From Leuctra nigra (taxonomy: Eukaryota; Arthropoda; Insecta; Plecoptera; Leuctridae), in assembly GCA_934045905.1 (NCBI GenBank), contig OW203773.1:18153246-18217245 (forward strand): a stretch of DNA of 64,000 nt, in the 5' to 3' direction. The notes below the pieces were generated by a model, which saw only the letters and a program-made list of their open reading frames with translations, searched no databases and was not told where the DNA came from. Of the stretch, positions 24,726-36,386 are shown in pieces. A program made the position numbers and the translations under genes. Position 1 is the stretch's first letter. Each line of letters opens with the position of its first letter.

Positions 24726-27700
24726 TTACTTCACTTCGGCATGTTTCTTCTTGTGATATTTCAGACCGCTGCTGGTAGCATACGCAAACGAACACACGTC
24801 ACAAGCAAACGGCCGCTCTCCCGTATGTCTGCGCAGATGTGTCACAATGGAGCGTTTTAAAACCGTGACGTAATCACAATGACTGCAGTTGTAATACTGC
24901 TGCGCGGGACTACTCTCAGCTTCGACCGAACTGGTATGCTTATTCTTCTTGTGATTATTCACACCGCTGCTGGTAGCGCTAGTGAACGAGCATAATGCAC
25001 AAGCAAATGGCCGCTCTCCCGTATGTTGCCGGAAATGAGATATCAAAGTGTCTCTTCTGTTAGTTCGGAAGTTACATTCATTGCAATTGTAATACTGCAC
25101 AGATTTATGTCTCCTATTGTGAGTTACGAGACCGTTTCTGCTAGCGCTAGTGTAGCTGCAAATCAAACACGCATACGGCCGATCACCAGAATGGCTGCGC
25201 AGATGAGATATTAAAGTGGCCTTTCTGTTAGTTCCGTAGAGACAGTGACTACAATTGTACAACTGTGCGCTAAGCTTAGCTGTAGATTGTGACGTAAGGT
25301 CCTGAACCAGTCCGCTTTTTGTTGCAGTATGTAACTTAATGTGCTGAACAAGTCTGCTTTTGACAGTGAACGACGAAGTACATATATCGCACATGAATGA
25401 TCTTGTATGTGATTTCATGTGTGTCACAATATTGCTTTTGTATACGCTTTTGTGTGAGCAAAGAGAACAAGCGAATGACCGCTCACCAGAATGTACTCGC
25501 AGATGATGTATTATGGAGTCCTTCCTGTTGGTTTCATAGGAACAGTGACTGCAATTGTACATATCCGTGAGTGTGCCGCTATGTGGCTTGCGTACCGTCA
25601 CTTTAGTTTCAACGCATTTATTCAGTCCGTGATTTCTCCTCTTGTGTATCGACAGGCCGGAGTCGGAAACACTCTTGTATCCGCGAAGGGAACAAGCAAA
25701 AGGCCGCTCACCAGAATGTTTGCGCAAATGGAGTATTATGTAGTACTTTCTGTTCGTTTCATACTGACATTGGCTGCAGTTGTACAACTTCGCCGTCACA
25801 TGTACCAACTTGTGCTGGGTGAATGTTTTCTCACGAACACACTGATAAGAACATTCATCGCACTTGAACAGGATTTTCTTAGAATGTCTCGAGAGTAAAT
25901 GATTCACCAGAATTCTTTTGACAGAGAAAACAGAGTCACACATATCGCAGGGGAAGGACTGAACATTGGTATGAATCTTCCTGTGCTTAGCAATGCCGCT
26001 GTTTGAGACGCACGTGTACGAACAAGTGCCGCAAGCATATGGCTTCTCGCCGGTATGCGTGCGCATATGCGTCACTATTGAGTCTTTTCTGTCACATCTG
26101 TAGACACATTGAGTGCAACGGAAAATCTTCACTGCAGAATAACTAGAAGTAGCTCTGCTGCGGCTCGTGATTTTATAAGTAATCTCGGAGATGTATGGAC
26201 GCTCGCCCGTATGTGTGCGCAGATGTTCATCAAGGACACTCTGAGCGTGTGATTTAAAATCGCAGTGACCGCACTGGAATCGTTGATCTGATTGGCCGCA
26301 CTCGTGGATGTCCAGTCCCTCGCTGGTCGGTGATATGTAGTTACAATCACCACAGACGTACGAGCGCTCACCCGAATTGACGTGCAAGTGAGTAGACTCA
26401 TTGCTCGTGACGTTACACTGAACCCTTGAGGAATGATTTGACTTGTGTTTGGCGAGGCTGCGTTTAGATTCAGTCTTAAAGGAACACACATTGCAAGTGA
26501 AGGACAAGTCTCTGGAGGGAACAATTGGAACTGGCTCAGTTTTAAGGTCGTTATTCTCGTCGACGAATTCAAAGTGTCCTTCAGATTTAACGTCCACATG
26601 TAGGAAGCTTATCTCTGAAACCGATGGCTTTTGATCTTCTGATGTTTCTGTGTTGAGGGACACTTCGTCACTGTGAGTTACCCTCAAGGAATGACTCAGT
26701 TTGTGTTTGTCGAGACTTCGCTTTGAGTCTGTCTTGAAAGAGCAGTCATTGCAAGAGAAGCGCAAGACAATGGGCGGAACGAGTTGGTGGTCTGTGGAAT
26801 CTACAACTTGACTTGGTTCCGGTTTAGGTCCGACATCCTCACTGGCGAATTCAAAGTGGTCCTCGGATTTTATTTCTATATGTAGGAAGCCTGCTTCTGT
26901 ACTCGGTGGATTTTGATGTTCTAAGTCGCCTTCTGATATCGCTTCGTTGGTGTTTTCATAATCTTCCGGTTCGGTCTTGACAGTGATGGCGCCTGAGTCC
27001 CAGAGTTGGTTCTGAACTGTTCCTTCCGTTCTCTGCAACAATACAATTACAACACTTCAAGCTAATGAGATCATGAACAATGCCAGGTTCAACATTATTC
27101 AGGTTGTTGCACTCCCAGTAAAATTCTAGAAATATATCAAGTTGAATGGACAGTATCTGTCCCCACATCTGCAAACCGAGCAAATGCGTACGCGATCTTT
27201 ATATTTTAATTTTTCAGTTGATCAATAAAAAGTAGTAGTGGCTGCAAACGAATTAGGAATCAAATAAGTAATTGACATTTGAAGGCCGGCGGGTTATCCG
27301 CCTCTACTCTTTGAACAAACGAGCTTTCGTGGAAGGCTGTTGTGTGAAAAGTGAGGTCTAAACCGAGTCAGGAATAAACAAGTTAATTTTCAAAAGTAAA
27401 AAAATCATACATATTTCGGTACCTAGAAGAATATTTTGGTTTTGGTCCAAAGATTTGTAGAATCACTTGCATGAATGAGGAATATACCTACTCGACCCTT
27501 TGAGTGCAGTAGTTTGGTCAATTTCGGGATGTATATTTCTAGTATCACGTTAAAGGAACTGCAATATTGAAGAAATGTATCTCTGATAAACACTCACCTC
27601 AGTATCTACGGAAGGCAGAGCTGAGAAAGGATCTGATTCTTGTTCCAAATTAACCGAGGAGGTCGCTGAGTGTAGATCTACGTCCATGGTTGAATCTTCT

Positions 27701-27813
27701 GGTAGAAAGACGTAATGACGGTCGAGTTCAGATGGGTCAAGTTCAGGTTTCCCGTCCATTGGACATCCAACCTCAACATCCACAGTCCCGTCCATAGCTG
27801 AGTAAGCGGGGTT
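24726..27813 (-). CDS. C2H2 zinc-finger protein ZF-A (two coding exons, 834 residues)
   Basis: Exon 27598-27813 holds the start (ATG at 27795) and ends GAG|GTGAGT; exon 24726-27032 begins after TTGCAG. Both are phase 0 and join as SVDTE-RTEGT. A non-coding exon upstream is likely, since a TTTCAG acceptor lies at 27814. The first 66 residues and the start of exon 2 are acidic (VKTEPEDYE), like a protein-interaction region. From about residue 160 come some 20 C2H2 units, 17-18 with all ligands. One has lost its cysteines (ERPYISEITYK) and one reads CxxR (ACSLRGYK). Linkers are of the TGERP or SGERP type, typical of DNA binding. It is likely a nuclear transcription regulator; targets are unknown. 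ZF-B is a close paralogue in both exons. Confidence 0.9.
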
Positions 27814-28270
27814 CTGAAATACAAAAAACCATGAAATTTAAGGACTCACTAGTAAAGTTGTTTATTTTCTGTAAAATTATAAATCTCAATATTTTCCTCA
27901 TTCCATTTTTGGTTTCTAGAGTTGTTCTGGAGTCATATTAGTCATATCTTAACATAGAATTGAATCAATGATGGTAGAAAAATAGTAGTAATGACCGCAC
28001 ATCACCACTTTTCCTTGGGAGGGTTATTCTAAATTTCCGTGTCGTCTCGTTTCACGTGATACGGGCTCACTGCACACTGGAGTGCTATCTATTTAACATG
28101 GTGGTGACACCGTATCAATTGATACGAGACGACAAGGGAATTAAGATTAACCGCCTTGAATAACGTATTAAAGGGAAACGACAAATTGAATATATATACT
28201 GAATATAACTATATTGTATATATTATAACTATACTTTATGAATATAACTATTCAATATATATATTGAATA
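27814..28270. other. Region upstream of the first visible ZF-A exon
   Basis: Bases 27033-27597 are the ZF-A intron and show nothing. Upstream, 28015-28150 holds TTCCGTGTCGTCTCGTTTCA and, further on, ATACGAGACGACAAGGGAA in inverted orientation, so a small inverted-repeat element of about 120 bp is likely. AT-rich palindromic sequence at 28185-28265 adjoins family X. Confidence 0.4.
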
Positions 28271-28390
28271 CTAGGAAAACGCTCAGTGTAACGCGTTGAT
28301 GAGCGAGCACGGGTACGTGCAAATTCTGGAACCGGAAATGCGTACACAACGCACAGAAAACATATACAACCATATTGAATTGATTATGAT

Positions 28391-28797
28391 CAGTGCTCGA
28401 AGTAGGAATTAAATAGTGGCGGTATGGTAACATAAGAATACCACGTGAGGGGGGGGGGGGGTACGATATTAGATGAGGGTCCAGATTCCAGAATTACACT
28501 GACAACCATTGTCATGTCATTAGTTAGATTAGTCTTTTACCTTGATGAAACAACTAAATTAAATAATGCATTTTACTTTATCTTGTAGTGGATGTTCATA
28601 GTTCATAGTTATGCTTGAAATATGCAGTCAAAAGATAACCATGAAATACGAGTAAATTAGAATATAAAATTACGTTAATGTCCAAGAATATCTGATTTTA
28701 AGTATTCCGTTTTTCTGAGAAGTAACAATATGAAATCAAATGTGTAAAGAAGAACCGGTATACCATACCGTCCCATACCGGCCCACTTCGAGCACTG
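28391..28797. mobile_element. hAT-type MITE with perfect 8-bp target duplication
   Basis: Ends CAGTGCTCGAAGT and ACTTCGAGCACTG, flanked by ATTATGAT at 28383-28390 and 28798-28805. The 8-bp site fits the hAT preference nTnnnnAn. 407 bp, no ORF. A run of G is at 28449-28460. Confidence 0.9.
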
Positions 28798-30026
28798 ATT
28801 ATGATATCAACTTAAAAGTAGGTATATGCTTTTCATCGAAACTTTAAAATAGCATCTAAGCACCTGGTTCATAAAGCAAATCAGAATCAATTCAATTGGC
28901 ACTGGAAAACATTCATTTCGATACTTCATTACTGACAGATATTAAAAATGTCAATAAGTTCAAACGTTCTTAACTGATTGAGATGAAATTTTGTAAAATA
29001 AGAGACAATATTGGTCTTAATGATCATGCAAAATATGAGTTTGATCAGAATTATCGAAGACCGTTTTCATTTTTCAGCCTATCAGGAGATATTTATTTAT
29101 TTTTAACCAATGAATGGATTTCAAAAAAAAATATGGTGTGCAAACAGAGAAGGTTGGTTTTACATGTGTGCAAAATTTCAGCTCGATCAAAGAAAAACTC
29201 TGAGCTGTATAGCCAAAATATGATTTTGATCAGATTTATCGAAGACCAGTTTCATTTTTCAACCTACCATCAGGAGATGTTTATTTAAATTTTAGCCAAT
29301 TGATAAATTTCAAAAAAATTTGGGGTCTGCAAACAGAAAAGTTTGTCTCTACATGTGTGCAAAATTTCAGCTCGATCGAGGAAAAACTCTAGACATGTAC
29401 AGCCAAAATATGAGTTTGATCAGATTTGTCGAAGACCATTTTCACTTTTCAACCTCAATTTCAATTTTAATACAATTTTATTTCTTCCAAAATTTTACAA
29501 TTTTACCTAAACCATACGCTTTCCTTGTGCAACCTTTACATATTACATAATTACATATTACATTTACCTTTTACATATTGTTACATTATACCAAGAATCA
29601 GTAGTAAAATAAGCAATAGTGTTGAGATAAAAGGAGACACAGCGAAATAGAAACACAAAGAAGAGCATGGATAAGAGAAATAGTTTACAAGGGGTTGAGG
29701 GGGCATTTTATTTTGGAAGCAGCCAGCATAATGGAAAACCATTGTGCGCTGGCATACATTCTTTTACATTTCTAGAAATCAAAGCTAGTCGTCAGCTCAA
29801 TCACAGATTAGAAACAACAAAAATATTATGTAAAGTATAGAAGATATTAAGAACAATCACTCGATACTACTTTTACGGAAAAGAAAGAAATTGGACGATC
29901 GGATATTGAATATTGAAGTGAGAGGATATAAAAGACTTAATATTGAAATTAATTAAAATAGTGGTGGAGGGGGAAGATTATAGTAAATTTTAGTGAATTT
30001 ATCAACTTCAAATCAAAATATTTCAG

Positions 30027-33000
30027 TTAACAAAAATTATCATAGAAATCCCTACCTACTTCTCTGATCCATGCGGTAATTAGTATTTTGAATAATTTAA
30101 TATTAGAAGTTTTACGAATATCGATAGGAAGCGCATTGAACAGACGTGGACCAATGTAACTTACGTGTTGTTGCCCTTTTTGTTTCTTACAGTATATCAA
30201 ATTTAACATATATAAATTATTTTTATTACTACCTCTGGTTTTTGGCACAGGTAGCGTTTGATGCGTAATTTCAGGAATTCTGTATTTACCGAAATTAAGA
30301 AAAAGATACATCAACGCCCTTTTTATAAAAATTTGTCTAATATCTAATACTTCTGCCAATTTGAAAGTAAGGTTAGATGAAAACTGTGAATGCTTATTTA
30401 AAACTACCCGTAAAATAATTTTTTGAATGGTTAGAATTTCACTAATGTTAGTTTTATTAACTGCTCCCCAGCCAATAATTCCATAGGACATTATTGATTG
30501 GGCGAGAGCTTTATAAATGGTTAGTAATAAAGATTTGCTAACAATACGTCTCAACCTATAGAAAATGTACAACATATTTCTTAGCTTACGCACGATACAA
30601 GCAGTATTAGCTTTCCAACTTAGATGTTGATCAATAATAATACCTAGGTATTTAGTTTGGCGTTCTCTTTTTACAATTTCACACATACAGTCTGGGAGAA
30701 CGGCACACTTATCATTATGTAGAAATAATTTCCTATCCTCACTTGGCTGCGTTTTTCTATCAACAGTACAAGGCAAATATACAGTTTTACTGTAATTTAG
30801 AGTTAGCAAATTTACATTTAGCCAGTTATGGACAATTTTCAGTGATTCATTGGCCATTTTGTACGCTAAGTTCCAGTTGCTCTCTGCAAATACTAGAACT
30901 GTATCATCAGCATAAGATATAATTTTACCATTAATAGTTAGGTCACATAAATCATTTATATAAATGAGGAAGAGAATAGGCCCCAGCACAGTACCTTGAG
31001 GTACACCACACATGATACTTTGCTGATTACTCAGAACTTTATTAATTTTAACCATTTGCTTACGATTTTTTAAATAACTTTTGAAAATGTTTAGTACAAC
31101 TCCTCGAATGCCAACGAGTTCTAATTTATTCAGTAAAATTGTATGGTCAACTGTATCAAAGGCTTTGGCCAAATCCAAAAATACTGCCAGTACTTTTTTA
31201 TTTTTATCTAAGTTTTCATATAAATAACTGGTCAACTGATGAATTGCGTCGTCAGTGCTTTTCTTCTCCCTGAATCCGTACTGATTGCTTGATAATATAT
31301 TATTCTTCTCTAAAAATTTCATTAGCCTAAATTTAATGCATTTTTCAATTACTTTAGATATAGGAGAAAGTAGAGAGATAGGCCTATAATTCTCTGGCTT
31401 ATTCCTTTCGCCATTTTTGTACAACGGGACGACGACTGCAATTTTCAGCTTGTCAGGAAAGACACCAGTTTCAAAAGCAACATTGATAATATGCGCGAGT
31501 GGTCCTACAATATATTTGGAGGCAATTTTTAGAGTTCGTACGTTTATTTCATCATGTCCATTTGCTGTATTGCTTCTTAGACCAAAAATGAATTTGTATA
31601 CTTCAGCTTCAGAAACTGGCTCCAGAAACATGCTAGCACCAGTACTGTACTCACGCCCTCTACTGTATCTAAAATTTACAGCCAATTGAGAATTATTACT
31701 ATTAGTCGATTTAATCTTTTCTGCTAAATTAGTTCCAACATCAGTGAAATATTGTACCATAGCATTAGCAACTTCACGAGGTTCATCCAATGAATTATAT
31801 ATCTTATTTTTCACATTCAGCTCCTTAATTGGCAGGCTTTCTTTAATTTTCCTTTCTGAAATTTCATTTATTGTAGACCAAATTTTTTTGGGACAAGACT
31901 CACAGGAATCAATTTTATGCCTATAGTAGTCCTCCTTAACTTTAGAAATTAAACGATTAATAAAATTACGATACAATTTATATCTGTTTTCCATCTCGGT
32001 AAATTCATGTTGATCTTGATAACCCAGTTTCTTCAGAGTATTTATTTTTCTATGCAGAGCATCCCTCTTTCTAATGGATACAACAAGGCCAGCCGTTATC
32101 CACGGTTTAATTTTCCTTTTCCTAGAATTAATTTTAGTTTCCTCGGGGTCTAATGAACTTGATAAAATGTCATTAAACGAACACATGAAAGAGTCCAACG
32201 CATGATCCACTTCGGTTTGTCTAAAAGTATTTTCCCATGTCTCATTTTCTAGTAAATCGTTAAACTTATCAAAATTAATCACATTTCTGCTAGTTGTATT
32301 GGTGGCCACACGTTTATTCAACACATCTTTCACAGAACTCCCTGTTTCTATTGAAATGAAAATGAAAATCGGGTAGTGGTCAGTTATATCGACCTTAATA
32401 ATTCCCGGGACATAATCAGTGCTTTCATTAGTTCGTGTAAAAATATGGTCCAGACATGAACTAGTAGCAGAGCTTTCCCTGGTTGCATTGTTTATACACG
32501 ACACAAAACCATTGGCACTTAACATATTCAAATAACTAGAAACCATATAATCATCAACATTTAATACATTTATATTAATATCGCCTATTATCGTATGATG
32601 GTACATAGAGGGTAATGGTAGGTTTTTAATACTAACATCTAAATCTTGAATGAAATGCCTCACATTTGTGGATGGAGACCTGTAAATAGCAACAATAGTA
32701 TGGGCCACACCCTTACGAGTAGATGAAATGCGAGCAGCATTCGAACTACCAGACAACGCATCTTCAGACACGACCCTTGCATCATTTATATTATTAGTAT
32801 TTACAAACACAATGATACCGTCCGCACCCGTGTGCCGTGAGTTGAAATAATGAGTTGAAAAACCCGGGATAGAACAAGGTTCGCTTAACCGAAGATGAGT
32901 TTCAGTAAGAACAATGATGTCCCAACTAAATTTAAATCTAGCAAGCAAAATACAGAAATTGTCAAAATTACTTCGCACGCCTCTAATATTTAGATGTAAC

Positions 33001-33116
33001 ACTTTTAACCCAACACTGTCTACATTTACATTTAAACACTCCACATCATCATCACTACACATATATAGATCCTCATCAATGCGATTAATCAAAACAAAAT
33101 CATCATCATGAACCAT
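30027..33116 (-). CDS. LINE ORF2: AP-like endonuclease and reverse transcriptase
   Basis: 1029 residues from ATG at 33116. Residues about 35-260 are an endonuclease of the exonuclease/endonuclease/phosphatase fold: LHLNIRGVRS, LTETHL (catalytic Glu), YRSP, GDININ, SCLDHIF and TDHYPI (catalytic His). Residues about 500-780 are the reverse transcriptase: PENYRPISLLSPISKVIEK, SNQYGFREKKST, FLDLAKAFDTVDH, GVPQGTVLGPILFLIYIND and the catalytic SYADDT. The enzyme nicks DNA and copies LINE RNA at the nick. No RNase H is seen. Every catalytic motif is present, so it could be active. Confidence 0.92.
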   Translation of the reverse strand: MVHDDDFVLINRIDEDLYMCSDDDVECLNVNVDSVGLKVLHLNIRGVRSNFDNFCILLARFKFSWDIIVLTETHLRLSEPCSIPGFSTHYFNSRHTGADGIIVFVNTNNINDARVVSEDALSGSSNAARISSTRKGVAHTIVAIYRSPSTNVRHFIQDLDVSIKNLPLPSMYHHTIIGDININVLNVDDYMVSSYLNMLSANGFVSCINNATRESSATSSCLDHIFTRTNESTDYVPGIIKVDITDHYPIFIFISIETGSSVKDVLNKRVATNTTSRNVINFDKFNDLLENETWENTFRQTEVDHALDSFMCSFNDILSSSLDPEETKINSRKRKIKPWITAGLVVSIRKRDALHRKINTLKKLGYQDQHEFTEMENRYKLYRNFINRLISKVKEDYYRHKIDSCESCPKKIWSTINEISERKIKESLPIKELNVKNKIYNSLDEPREVANAMVQYFTDVGTNLAEKIKSTNSNNSQLAVNFRYSRGREYSTGASMFLEPVSEAEVYKFIFGLRSNTANGHDEINVRTLKIASKYIVGPLAHIINVAFETGVFPDKLKIAVVVPLYKNGERNKPENYRPISLLSPISKVIEKCIKFRLMKFLEKNNILSSNQYGFREKKSTDDAIHQLTSYLYENLDKNKKVLAVFLDLAKAFDTVDHTILLNKLELVGIRGVVLNIFKSYLKNRKQMVKINKVLSNQQSIMCGVPQGTVLGPILFLIYINDLCDLTINGKIISYADDTVLVFAESNWNLAYKMANESLKIVHNWLNVNLLTLNYSKTVYLPCTVDRKTQPSEDRKLFLHNDKCAVLPDCMCEIVKRERQTKYLGIIIDQHLSWKANTACIVRKLRNMLYIFYRLRRIVSKSLLLTIYKALAQSIMSYGIIGWGAVNKTNISEILTIQKIILRVVLNKHSQFSSNLTFKLAEVLDIRQIFIKRALMYLFLNFGKYRIPEITHQTLPVPKTRGSNKNNLYMLNLIYCKKQKGQQHVSYIGPRLFNALPIDIRKTSNIKLFKILITAWIREVGRDFYDNFC

Positions 33117-33184
33117 AAGGTTTGTTTACAAACAAATAAATAGCAATACACTCACGTCGATTAATCAGTAGTCGGAATAACTAG

Positions 33185-34039
33185 TTAAGAGGTTAATGGC
33201 AGAGGCGTGGTGTTTACTTTTTCCCTCGAAATTACCGGTATGTCAGCCGCGGAGTTAATCAACAGAGTTTCTGTGTGTTCACTTTCTCTCAGATAGATGC
33301 GACCACCCTTTGTCCAAGCGAACTTAAATTTAGCTTGTTTTTTAAATGATCTTACAAGCCAAAATAGGTTTTTGTTTGCAGCAGTAAGATGCTCGTTGAT
33401 ATGAATCGTACTTGCCTGCGAGTAACCTATGTCCTTGGCCAGCAAACTCTCCTTCTTATTCTTCTTCGCACTGATGATGGCGTCTTTAGCTTGCCGAGAG
33501 TAAAACTTGGCAATAATTACCGGAGGTTTCAGCGGTGTACGACTGCTCTGACGCAAACGATGGCAATACTCAATGTTCCCGATCTCAAGACGAGCGCCAA
33601 TAGCATCTGCAATGTTGCAGACTGTACGGTACGTGTTTTCGCCCTTGACAAAAGGAACGCCCTGAAATTCCAAATTAAAATTCTTGGAATATTGCTCCAA
33701 ACTGTTAATTCTATTGTTTAGCGACTCGTTTTCTTTCTTGAGCACAGCGTTTTCCTTCTTACAATCAACAATTTCTCCGAGCAAGTGTTCAATCTTCTTA
33801 GTTAACTCACGGTTAGCTTCAAGCTGATCTCGCTGATGAATTTCCTGTTGTTGGAGCGTGGTGCTAATCTCGGTGAGACGCTTTAAAACCATACTCATTG
33901 AGACCTCGTCAGCCGTGCTGGTTGTTGCACTATCCGTCTGAAGTGGTGGTTGATTGGTAAAGATACTCACTAACTCACTATCTGGGCTATTCGCATCGCC
34001 ACTGCTATTACTTCGTAGCGCCGTGGCTCTGGTATTCAT
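33185..34039 (-). CDS. LINE ORF1 protein (coiled coil plus FP25-like domain)
   Basis: 284 residues from the first ATG (34039); the open frame reaches back to 34072 without another ATG. The first 60 residues are Ser/Thr-rich. A coiled coil follows at about residues 55-120 (LTKKIEHLLGEI, LKKENESLNNRINSLEQY). The C-terminal half has the order FQGVP, ENTYRTVCNIADAIGA, CHRLRQ, PVIIAKFYSR, HINEHLTAANKNLFW, FKFAWTKGGRIYLR, as in the FP25K-like domain of many LINE ORF1 proteins. It probably binds LINE RNA and forms the ribonucleoprotein. It ends 68 nt before ORF2. Confidence 0.85.
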   Translation of the reverse strand: MNTRATALRSNSSGDANSPDSELVSIFTNQPPLQTDSATTSTADEVSMSMVLKRLTEISTTLQQQEIHQRDQLEANRELTKKIEHLLGEIVDCKKENAVLKKENESLNNRINSLEQYSKNFNLEFQGVPFVKGENTYRTVCNIADAIGARLEIGNIEYCHRLRQSSRTPLKPPVIIAKFYSRQAKDAIISAKKNKKESLLAKDIGYSQASTIHINEHLTAANKNLFWLVRSFKKQAKFKFAWTKGGRIYLRESEHTETLLINSAADIPVISREKVNTTPLPLTS

Positions 34040-34428
34040 CCTGCACGCTAAAAGTCGGTGAGTCAGACACAACCTCCCAGCTCGACGACTAGCGAACGAG
34101 CGAAGGAGATGTTTATTTAAATTTTAACCAATCAGTAGATTTCAAAAAAATTAGGGTCTGCAACGCCCAGAGAATGTCCAAACACGTGTGCAAAATTTCA
34201 GCTCGATCGAAGAAAAACTCTGACCTGTATATCGTCAGTAACAGAAAAAAACAAAAACAAAAAAACAAAAAAACAAAAAAAAAAAAAAACAGAGGTCCGT
34301 GCCAAATAAGCCAAAAGGAGACGCTCGCTTCGCTCGCTCAATAACTTAAGCAGAATGTGTAGAACCACACACATATATATATATAATAATCAATATTTTT
34401 CGGTAATGCTTCGTTTATTCCACAGTTA

Positions 34429-34476
34429 AATATACAACGTTTCGCCAGGCTCCTGCCTGGCTTCTTCAGGTATATT
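34429..34476 (-). ncRNA. Hammerhead ribozyme-like motif (PLE-1, lower arm)
   Basis: Minus strand: stem I AATATAC/GTATATT, core CTGAAGA, one extra A, stem II GCCAGGC/GCCTGGC with loop AGGA, then GAAACGTT, where ACGT can form a stem III of 2 bp without a loop. Predicted cleavage is after the last T of ACGTT. Hammerheads are known in Penelope-like tails; activity here is not shown. Confidence 0.75.
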
Positions 34477-34697
34477 ACAAATTAATAAACTAAAAAACAC
34501 AGCAATAGATCATATAAAATGATGAAATTCAGGATGAAAAGTCAGGAAAAGTGACATTTGAAACAAAATTAACTTGAAACCAAACGGCCACAGCCCTTTG
34601 GATACAAGAAACACTGACCTCTGAAAATCAACAGGTATAAATCAAGGTGTAAAATGCTGTTATGAAATTGAAGTTTAAACAGAAAAAAACTATTTAG

Positions 34698-36386
34698 TTA
34701 TTTGAGTTCATTTCCTGCAGCCCGCGTTCTGCTGCGTGTCACTCGTTGGTTTTGATCGTCACTTGCAGAGATTGTAGTATCTGGAAACTTCTTGCGTGTC
34801 ACTCGTTGGTTAGAAGCTGTCACTGGAGGTGCTGGGTTCAGATCTGGAGCCTTCTTTCTTTTGTCAATCCTAGCTGGTTGGTTTCTAGCTTGTTTTGAAA
34901 CTTCTGCAGTAGGCATAATAGGTGGTACACGAATTTGTTCCACGAGAGGCTTCCATGCGGCTGGAAGACGTTGCCCATCATCTCTCTTGTTGAGCGTGTG
35001 GTGTCGCCGCTCTATTTCTAAAGCTTCACGCCAGTTTCTCGATGCGCAATTGTCCACCATCGCGATTGTTTTCATGCCCTCAAAATTAATGACATGAGAT
35101 TTGTATTCGACGTGGGATGCTAATGCAGAATGTTCAGCGCGCTGAAACACTGCAAGTCGGTGTTCGTCTTGTCGAACGGACATATTCCTATTTGTTTGAC
35201 CTATGTACGTTTTTTCACAATCCGCACAAGGGATCTCATAAACCCCTTGCCCTTCTAGCAGTACATGGTCTTTGTAGGTCATTAACAAGTCTCTTATCTT
35301 TCTGTCCGTGGAAAATACCGTTTTGATGTTCACGGTCGACAGTAGCTTCCCTATGCGATCTGTCGTAGCCTTGACATAAGGAAGAAAAGCAGTGGCAATG
35401 ATCTTCGGGGCTTGAGTGTTAGACACCACACTTTCTTGTTCGTGATCGGCGTTGGTTTCTGATGTCGGTTTTCTATTCCAAGCTTTCTGGATGACGCTGT
35501 TGTTGAAACCATTTTGAAGAAGTGCATTTTTCAAAAATCTCTTTTCTTCTGCCAGGTGATCATTGTCTGCGATTCTCCTGGAGCGTATTGCCAACGTATA
35601 AGCTACCGACCTTATTTGCGTTGGGTGGTGGTGTGATGATGCGTGCAGGTAACGGTTCGTCGTCGTCGGTTTACGATATACAGCATGGCCGAGGCTACCA
35701 TCAGGACGTTTGATTACGTGTACGTCAAGAAACGGCAGTTTACCCTCCACTTCCGTTTCCATCGTAAACTTAATGTTTGGATGAATTGAGTTCAGATGTG
35801 TTAAAAACTCGACAAGTTTATCTTGGCCATGTTGCCAAATCATGAACGTATCGTCCACATAACGATACCAACAGCGAGGTTTAAAGGGAGCGGAATTAAT
35901 AGCCTTCATTTCAAAATCTTCCATGAACAAATTAGCCACGACAGGAGATAGCGGAGATCCCATTGGTGCTCCATCAATTTGTTTGTAGAAAACTCCCTCG
36001 TACACGAAATAAGTTGAAGACAAACAAAGATCACAAAGTTCGATAATAAACTTGGGCAGGGAATATTTAGTGGCAATCATCTCAATGGTTTCCTGAACGG
36101 GCACCCTAGTGAACAGAGACACGACATCACAACTGACAAGAATATCGTCAGTTTCAGTTCTAATGTTTGCCAAGATTTCTATAAAATGTTGCGAATTTTT
36201 GACGTACGATGGTGCATCTTCAGTGTACGGCTGTAATCGTTTGGCTAAATATTTGGCCAATGCTTGTGTTGGAGATGCAAATGCACTTACTATAGGTCGA
36301 AGAGGAGTGACACGCAGCAGAACGCGGGCTGCAGGAAATGAACTCAAATAACTAAATAGTTTTTTCTTTTTAAACTTCAATTTCAT
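34698..36386 (-). CDS. Penelope-like protein: reverse transcriptase (5'-truncated) and GIY-YIG endonuclease
   Basis: 562 codons. The first 26 residues (MKLKFKKKKLFSYL..) are translated from the inverted tail copy and are not part of the natural protein. RT motifs follow: PLRPIVSAFASPT, VSCDVVSLFTRVPV, GAPMGSPLSPVVANLFMED and the catalytic YRYVDDTF at about residues 165-175. The GIY-YIG nuclease is at about 380-460, with GVYEIPCADC, YIGQTNR and RQDEHR. The tail is basic with two copies of a NQRVTR..FPDTTISAS-like unit. RT fingers are missing upstream of PLRPIV, so the copy is very probably dead. Confidence 0.88.
   Translation of the reverse strand: MKLKFKKKKLFSYLSSFPAARVLLRVTPLRPIVSAFASPTQALAKYLAKRLQPYTEDAPSYVKNSQHFIEILANIRTETDDILVSCDVVSLFTRVPVQETIEMIATKYSLPKFIIELCDLCLSSTYFVYEGVFYKQIDGAPMGSPLSPVVANLFMEDFEMKAINSAPFKPRCWYRYVDDTFMIWQHGQDKLVEFLTHLNSIHPNIKFTMETEVEGKLPFLDVHVIKRPDGSLGHAVYRKPTTTNRYLHASSHHHPTQIRSVAYTLAIRSRRIADNDHLAEEKRFLKNALLQNGFNNSVIQKAWNRKPTSETNADHEQESVVSNTQAPKIIATAFLPYVKATTDRIGKLLSTVNIKTVFSTDRKIRDLLMTYKDHVLLEGQGVYEIPCADCEKTYIGQTNRNMSVRQDEHRLAVFQRAEHSALASHVEYKSHVINFEGMKTIAMVDNCASRNWREALEIERRHHTLNKRDDGQRLPAAWKPLVEQIRVPPIMPTAEVSKQARNQPARIDKRKKAPDLNPAPPVTASNQRVTRKKFPDTTISASDDQNQRVTRSRTRAAGNELK

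Larger units (their letters stand above)
29456..34104 (-). mobile_element. Full-length LINE (non-LTR retrotransposon), both ORFs open
   Basis: It runs on the minus strand from about 34104 to a 3' tail of TTACATATTACAT-like repeats (29530-29585). The edges are set by the break in family X: AACCT at 29455 and GGAGATG at 34105, with about 7 bp of target missing. ORF1 and ORF2 are each open over their full length, so this copy may be young. The FP25-like ORF1 with an endonuclease/RT ORF2 suggests the CR1/L2/Daphne group. Confidence 0.85.
28271..34341 (-). mobile_element. Helitron-like family X, copy 2, with two insertions
   Basis: CTAG end at 28271 and TTGAG end at 34341, host bases A and T on either side. 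It is split by a hAT-like MITE (28391-28797) and by a LINE (about 29456-34104). Between them are tandem internal units of about 186-190 bp, starting AAAATATGA.TTTGATCAGA at 29030, 29216 and 29406; the third is the one the LINE entered. Confidence 0.75.

Noticed and set aside
25491..25898. 135-codon plus-strand frame inside ZF-A
   Set aside because: Shadow of the repeated zinc-finger codons on the other strand.
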